DNA from: Hypomyces perniciosus
Taxonomy: Eukaryota; Ascomycota; Sordariomycetes; Hypocreales; Hypocreaceae
DNA: 64,000 bases
Assembly (NCBI GenBank): GCA_008477525.1
Contig: SPDT01000007.1
Coordinates: forward strand, 6,386,001 to 6,450,000
Reading direction: 5' to 3'
Shown: one piece after another, positions 59,787 through 64,000 of the stretch
Layout of the letters: the number at the start of each line of letters is the position of its first letter
Position numbering within the stretch: position 1 is the first letter of the stretch
Notes under the pieces: model-generated
The model's input: only the letters and a program-made list of their open reading frames with translations
Told to the model about the DNA's origin: nothing
Databases searched by the model: none
Program-made: the position numbers and the translations under genes

Positions 59787-60340
59787 ATTTAGGGACAATT
59801 ATACGGGTGTTCTCCTAATTTAGTTCGATATTCTCTATATTTCTTTGACTAATAGAAATTTAACGTTTCAAGTCAAAAGCAAGCTCAACCTCCCATAAGC
59901 TAAGTTCATGGTTAGCCAATCCGAGCCCCCTCGAAAGGTGGCTGGAGTTAAATTGTTGGGATCGTTCTTTAGAAATTAGTGGAGATTAACTTATACGGCC
60001 TCCCCTCTGATACAGATTAATGAAAACTCACCTTACCTTCTCCTTTATCAAATTAAAGCTTAGTGAACAACGGCCCTAGGCCGCTGGCTCTTAATTTCCT
60101 ATTGCCCAGATGTGGCTCTATATACCTAGCTTACTTAGTGGACGATAATAATAAAACAAACAGACAAACTATATATATTATTTATAGGAAAGGTTTACTG
60201 GAATCAATTTTTATTTCCAATATTATTAGAATTACTTTATGTAAAATCTAAGATTATTAATTGTATTTGAATTATCCCTAAACTAACCTAACATTAAATA
60301 GTTAAATATTGCTTTAGGTAATCAAATACAAAGTACTAAT
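59787..60340. other. Intergenic
   Basis: No gene. A 27-bp segment at about 60131-60160 (acttagtgga.gataataa and on) recurs at about 60486-60513 on the other side of the minisatellite. Confidence 0.45.
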
Positions 60341-60480
60341 CGAAGTGATTACATATTATTCTAAGTAGTTATATATTAGTTAAGCTAGTTAAATATTAGG
60401 CTAGGCAGTCAGATATTAGTCTAGGCAGTCAGATCTTAGTCTAGGCAGTCAGATCTTAGTCTAGGCAGTCAGATCTTAGC
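60341..60480. repeat. 20-bp minisatellite, seven units
   Basis: Exact 20-bp period from 60341. The consensus is ctaggcagtcagatcttagt. The right three units are (near-)identical, the fourth from the right differs at one base, and the left three are progressively diverged. Confidence 0.85.
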
Positions 60481-60665
60481 TTTTTTACTTAGTGGATGAT
60501 AATAATAAAACAAAAAAACAAACAGATATTAGTTTATGGATTAAGGGCTTATCCTACCTGAACATAATATATATATATACTTATAAACTGCGCCCAATAT
60601 TGTATCATCTTAGAAGATCCAAGTACTTTTGATATCGCCCTATATATCTTTCTAAAAACTTCAAT

Positions 60666-61104
60666 ATGAAACTTAACCTTCTATTTCCCTTTTATGTTAT
60701 TTGCAGCACTCTTGCTGCCGAGGTAATAACCTTTATTCATTATAAATGAAAACCAGCTAACTGTTTAGACTGCACCCGCTACATGGGATAATGTATATCC
60801 TATCCTACGTACCCAGCAAAATACACCAGGGAGCACTCTTACAGTGGATTCTGAGGATAAATTGGTTCTTTTATCGCCAGATCACAAAATTTTAGCTTCT
60901 CTCCCTCTGGCGCATGACCAAGCTAAAGATTTTCGGGCTGAATTCTCACATACCGAGAATTCAGGAATCTTAAGCGAGACTCTTCATAAACGCCAATGTA
61001 GTCGTAATGGTTACTTTACCTGTGCTACGAGCGAGTTCTGCAGAGGTATAGGCTGCTCAGGTTGTGCCAAGTACCCGGGCTGGTCGATTGGGGTTTGCTA
61101 CTAG
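60666..61104 (+). CDS. Kexin-processed six-cysteine secreted peptide precursor
   Basis: Exon 1 (60666-60722) encodes a signal peptide (MKLNLLFPFYVICSTLAA). A 46-nt intron (60723-60768, GTAATA donor, GCTAAC branch, TTTAG acceptor) joins in phase 0 to exon 2 (60769-61104). Total 130 residues. Residues 20-94 are a polar, cysteine-free propeptide ending LHKR, a classical kexin (Kex2) site. Cleavage would release a 36-residue C-terminal peptide with six cysteines in the spacing C-x7-C-x5-C-x4-C-x2-C-x10-C, ending VCY. This pre-pro-peptide layout is typical of small disulfide-rich fungal effectors or antimicrobial-type peptides. The actual activity is unknown. It lies between LTR fragments in a repeat-rich block. 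A TATA-like run sits at about 60570-60585. Confidence 0.75.
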
Positions 61105-61198
61105 CTTGTTTACGGTTAAAGTCAGGGATATATTATGGAATTGGCCTATAACCTGTTACATAACCTTTTAGACTATGCCAGTCTGTCTTACTGTATTG

Positions 61199-61617
61199 CT
61201 CCTATATCTAAATTACCTTTCTCTCCTTATAGGAATATTAAGTTTTATATTTAGCCTGTTTTAGCTTTATTTATATCAGGCTATTTAGTTCTCAGCCCTT
61301 TTTATTTCTAGCTACTTTTTTGACATATATAATAATATTAATTAAAAAGAAAAGGGAAAAAAATTAATATTATATATTAATTACTACCTTTTTTAAAAAA
61401 AAAATATACCTTTATATTTTTAAATTAAAAGACTAGTTATAATTTAGTTATAATAGCTATTTTAGGCTTTTAAGCTAAATAGCCTTTATTAAGATCTTGG
61501 TTTAATAACTTATAGCTGCATTTAATGCTGTATTGTTTGAAGTTGCGTTAGTTGGTCTGGCTAAAAGGAATAGGTTTGGTTAAGGTTGCAACCGACCTTT
61601 AGTTAGCTAGAATAAGC
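61199..61617 (+). repeat. Left arm of a large inverted repeat of LTR-like sequence
   Basis: Starts tcctatatctaaattacctt and pairs in reverse with 62133-62553. It continues right to an LTR-like end at 61771 (ggaatcagcctggattattaca) that resembles the family A LTR terminus. AT-rich and partly mutated. Confidence 0.7.
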
Positions 61618-62132
61618 CTATTTGTTTGAATAGGCCTATATTTGTTTTGGCCTTAGTTGGCTAAAACGAGCCTACTTGTTCGAATAGGCCTATATTTGCT
61701 CCTAACTTCTTTATTAAGATAAACCCTGTACGCCTTAGTTTGGTTGTTAGGAATCAGCCTGGATTATTACAACCTGTTATTTTATATACAGTCATATATA
61801 GACATCAAGGCTTATGACCCTGCTCCCCTTACCAGAGTCTAAAACAAACTAAACGGGATGCCCTAGCATATAACCTTTAGGGCATTAAACACCAACTCAC
61901 TAATTAAAGGCGCCTATATATATCTAAGTAAACGATCTATATAAAATAAAGCTATAAGGCTCTGTAAGGTATATGTTTTCTAGTTTTCTCCTCCTTAAAT
62001 TATATTAAAGATATAACATTACAAAGTATATATTTATTACCTTATGATATACAATAGGCTGAAAGGAGAGAATGATGGATAATGGATGAAGGAAAAGAAA
62101 GGAAAGGGAAGGATACGCTTTTATGCGTATCA
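61618..62132. other. Spacer of the inverted repeat
   Basis: Holds the remaining LTR-like segment to 61771 and then unassigned moderately AT-rich sequence. No gene. Confidence 0.5.
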
Positions 62133-62553
62133 CCTTATTCTAGCTAACTAAAAGTCGGTTATAACCTTAACTAAACCTATTCTGTCTAGCTAGACTAACT
62201 AATGTAACTTTAGATAATATAGCATTAAATACAGTTATAGGCTATTAAACCAGTATCCTAACTAAAAGCTATTTAGCCTAAAAGCCTAAAAGCCTAAAAT
62301 AGCTATTATAACTAAATTATAACTAGTCTTTTAATTTAAAAATATAAAGGTATATTATTTTAAAGGGCAGTAATTAATATATAGTATAAGTTTTTTTCCC
62401 TTTTTTTTAATTAATATTATTATATATATTAAAAAAGTGGGCAGAAATAAAAAAGGCTAAGAATTAAATGGCTTAGTATAAATAAAGCTACAACAAGCTA
62501 AATATAAAATTTAATATTTTTATAAAAAGAGAAAGGTAATTTAGATATAGGAG
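62133..62553 (-). repeat. Right arm of the large inverted repeat
   Basis: Ends aggtaatttagatataggag, the reverse complement of the left arm start. Truncated at its inner side near 62133. The short element copy at 62554 begins directly at its outer end. Confidence 0.7.
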
Positions 62554-62778
62554 TGTTATAGGCTAGGCTATATCTCCCGGAATTACAACTACGCCAAATC
62601 TGGAAACATAACTAATACTAGACCGCCTACCTAATTAGGAAACCACCTTAGCCATAACCCTATACACACAACTATATAACATATATATAGCTAGTATAGA
62701 GCCTCCTTCCTTAGCTATAGATAGACAATATAGAGGTGCCCTAGCTATATACTTTCCAGTTAGGCCACACCCGTTATA
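62554..62778 (-). mobile_element. 226-bp-class short interspersed element, copy 2 (mutated)
   Basis: Aligns along its whole length with 41135-41360 (TGTTATAGG start, CCCGTTATA end). Differences are mostly C-to-T and G-to-A, such as ccatg to ctata and cacgac to tacaac, so this copy has been hit by RIP-like mutation more than copy 1. No clear target duplicate survives. Confidence 0.75.
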
Positions 62779-62789
62779 TCTAGTAGTCT

Positions 62790-63815
62790 TTATTTTATTA
62801 AAAGGCACTATATTTATTTTAATATCTCTTTTTACCTACTAACTATATATAGTCTATAAAAAGTCTTTAAAGTCCTTATATAGGTTTATTTAAGTTTTCT
62901 TTACTTAAATTAATTATATTTACCTTTAAGAAAAGCTAAATATATATATATTAATTAACTAAACTTTTGTAGGCTTTTAAAAGGGATATATTTCTTTCCC
63001 GCGCCAGCTATTAGCTTAATAAAGCTTAAAAGTATAATAGTAATTGTATAATAGTCTAAGCCTATATCTAGGTTTTTTATAATAATTATTAATATAAGGC
63101 AGTTAAAGAAAATAAAGTGAATATATTTTCTAAAATCCTTTATAAAGGTATTTATAAAGGTAGGGACCAGGTTATATTTATCTGCTTACTTAGTTAATCT
63201 ATTACCTGCAGTATCTAAAACTTAGCCTAATTGCTATATTTAATATAATACATTAAAGTCTCCTATAATAATTAAATTTAAAGGGGGTTAACTTTACCTT
63301 TTAAAAGTTTTTACTATAATATTAAAGGAAACTTTACAGTAAATATTAATAACAATATAGCTATAAACTTTTACCTAGCAAATATAGTTACTCTTTAATC
63401 CTAAAGGCAAGAGTTATTAATACAATAGATTTAGTGATTTCTTAATATATATAAAGATAAAAGGTTTAGTTTCCGTTTAATTATTAAATAAATTAAATAC
63501 TTAAAAGCTAAAATATAATTTTATTTATTTCTTAAATAATATAATATCCTAATAAATCTATAGCTTTTAAATAAATATAATATTAAAGCTGTTTTCCTAA
63601 GCTAGTAAAAGGGCTATATTATAAGACTATCCCTATTTACTTATTAGCCTAAAAGACTTTTAGGCTAAATATCTTTTAGCAGCTCTAATAAAGCTTATTG
63701 TTTATAAAGCCTCTTTTTTTAATTTATTTTCCTTTAAAAGGGCATTAATTTCACTCCCTATTTCTTTTTTAATTAAATCGCTAAAGACTTAAGCAATAAT
63801 TATAAAGCTTATAGT
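62790..63815 (-). mobile_element. RIP-mutated LINE fragment with endonuclease remnant
   Basis: On the minus strand 63251-63275 reads IIIGDFNV, the catalytic GDFN block of LINE endonucleases. It is followed by LDTAGNRLTK*ADKYNLVP and INTFIKDFR. This fits an EN domain of a Tad1/I-type LINE whose 3' part is missing to the left. Stops are frequent. It extends right to about 63815, where composition becomes normal. Confidence 0.6.
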
Positions 63816-64000
63816 AAGGTCTTGTTACAGCACCAAACCTGCCCTTTAATGACTCATCAGCATCACGTGCGTCATCACGTAATAACTTGGTCCTACACCT
63901 TCGAACCATATTCTCATAGCTTTTTCCCTTGTTTAAGGCACAATAAAGATATTACCTTAACCCGCTGTTCTGTATACTATAATAGTTTATGCCTTCCTAT
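63816..64000. other. Normal-composition DNA to window end
   Basis: GC-balanced sequence (for example catcacgtgcgtcatcacgt near 63860) with no gene visible before the window ends. The tandem half-palindromes tcacgt could be a regulatory site. Confidence 0.4.

Noticed and set aside
60341..60480. CRISPR-like array
   Set aside because: Units are contiguous 20-bp tandem repeats without spacers, and the organism is eukaryotic by its introns.

Overview
The window looks like an accessory, repeat-rich segment of a filamentous ascomycete (Pezizomycotina) chromosome. Support comes from short 46-97 bp spliceosomal introns with fungal splice and branch signals, small secreted proteins, a Fot1/Pogo-type DNA transposon, a Tad1-type LINE, Gypsy LTR elements, and very AT-rich blocks whose repeat copies differ mainly by C-to-T and G-to-A changes, the pattern of repeat-induced point mutation (RIP). 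The species cannot be named from the sequence alone.

Layout: 1-179 is the edge of an unrecognised gene. 770-6408 is a RIP-dead Tad1-like LINE. 6409-13290 is normal-composition DNA with two small genes: a secreted protein with a duplicated domain (8978-9697, +) and an 84-residue protein (10412-10666, -). 13291-16160 is a 3' fragment of the same LINE, reversed and bracketed by two 367/368 bp direct repeats. 16161-24899 is gene-poor and holds a secreted-protein gene with a disturbed 3' end (19019-19627), a 14-3-3 pseudogene (22511-23114) and a two-chromodomain gene (23552-24884, -) that begins 15 bp from an LTR.

24900-55396 is a stack of nested retroelements. Gypsy family A (5' LTR end at 35200, 3' LTR end at 55396) was split inside gag by a 12.9-kb Gypsy family B element (35580-48440, 403-bp LTRs, target duplication ACTAT). 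That B copy later received a 510-bp miniature LTR element (TRIM, 38821-39330) and a 226-bp short element (41135-41360). A second B copy, 3'-truncated, lies at 25374-34786 and carries an intact, unmutated Fot1-like transposon (27613-29545) with 99-bp terminal inverted repeats and a complete 560-residue transposase.

55397-64000 alternates small islands and repeats: a RIP-riddled nitroreductase pseudogene cut by the A LTR, a 227-bp Fot1-related MITE candidate, a degenerate C2H2 gene fragment, a cysteine-rich secreted-protein gene (58066-58675, -), a 20-bp minisatellite, a gene for a kexin-processed six-cysteine peptide (60666-61104, +), a large inverted repeat of LTR material, a second copy of the short element, and a minus-strand LINE fragment.

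The few intact genes are mostly small and secreted and sit beside silenced repeats, as in the repeat-rich compartments of two-speed fungal genomes. No operon-like or cluster logic links them. I see no tRNA, rRNA or CRISPR locus.
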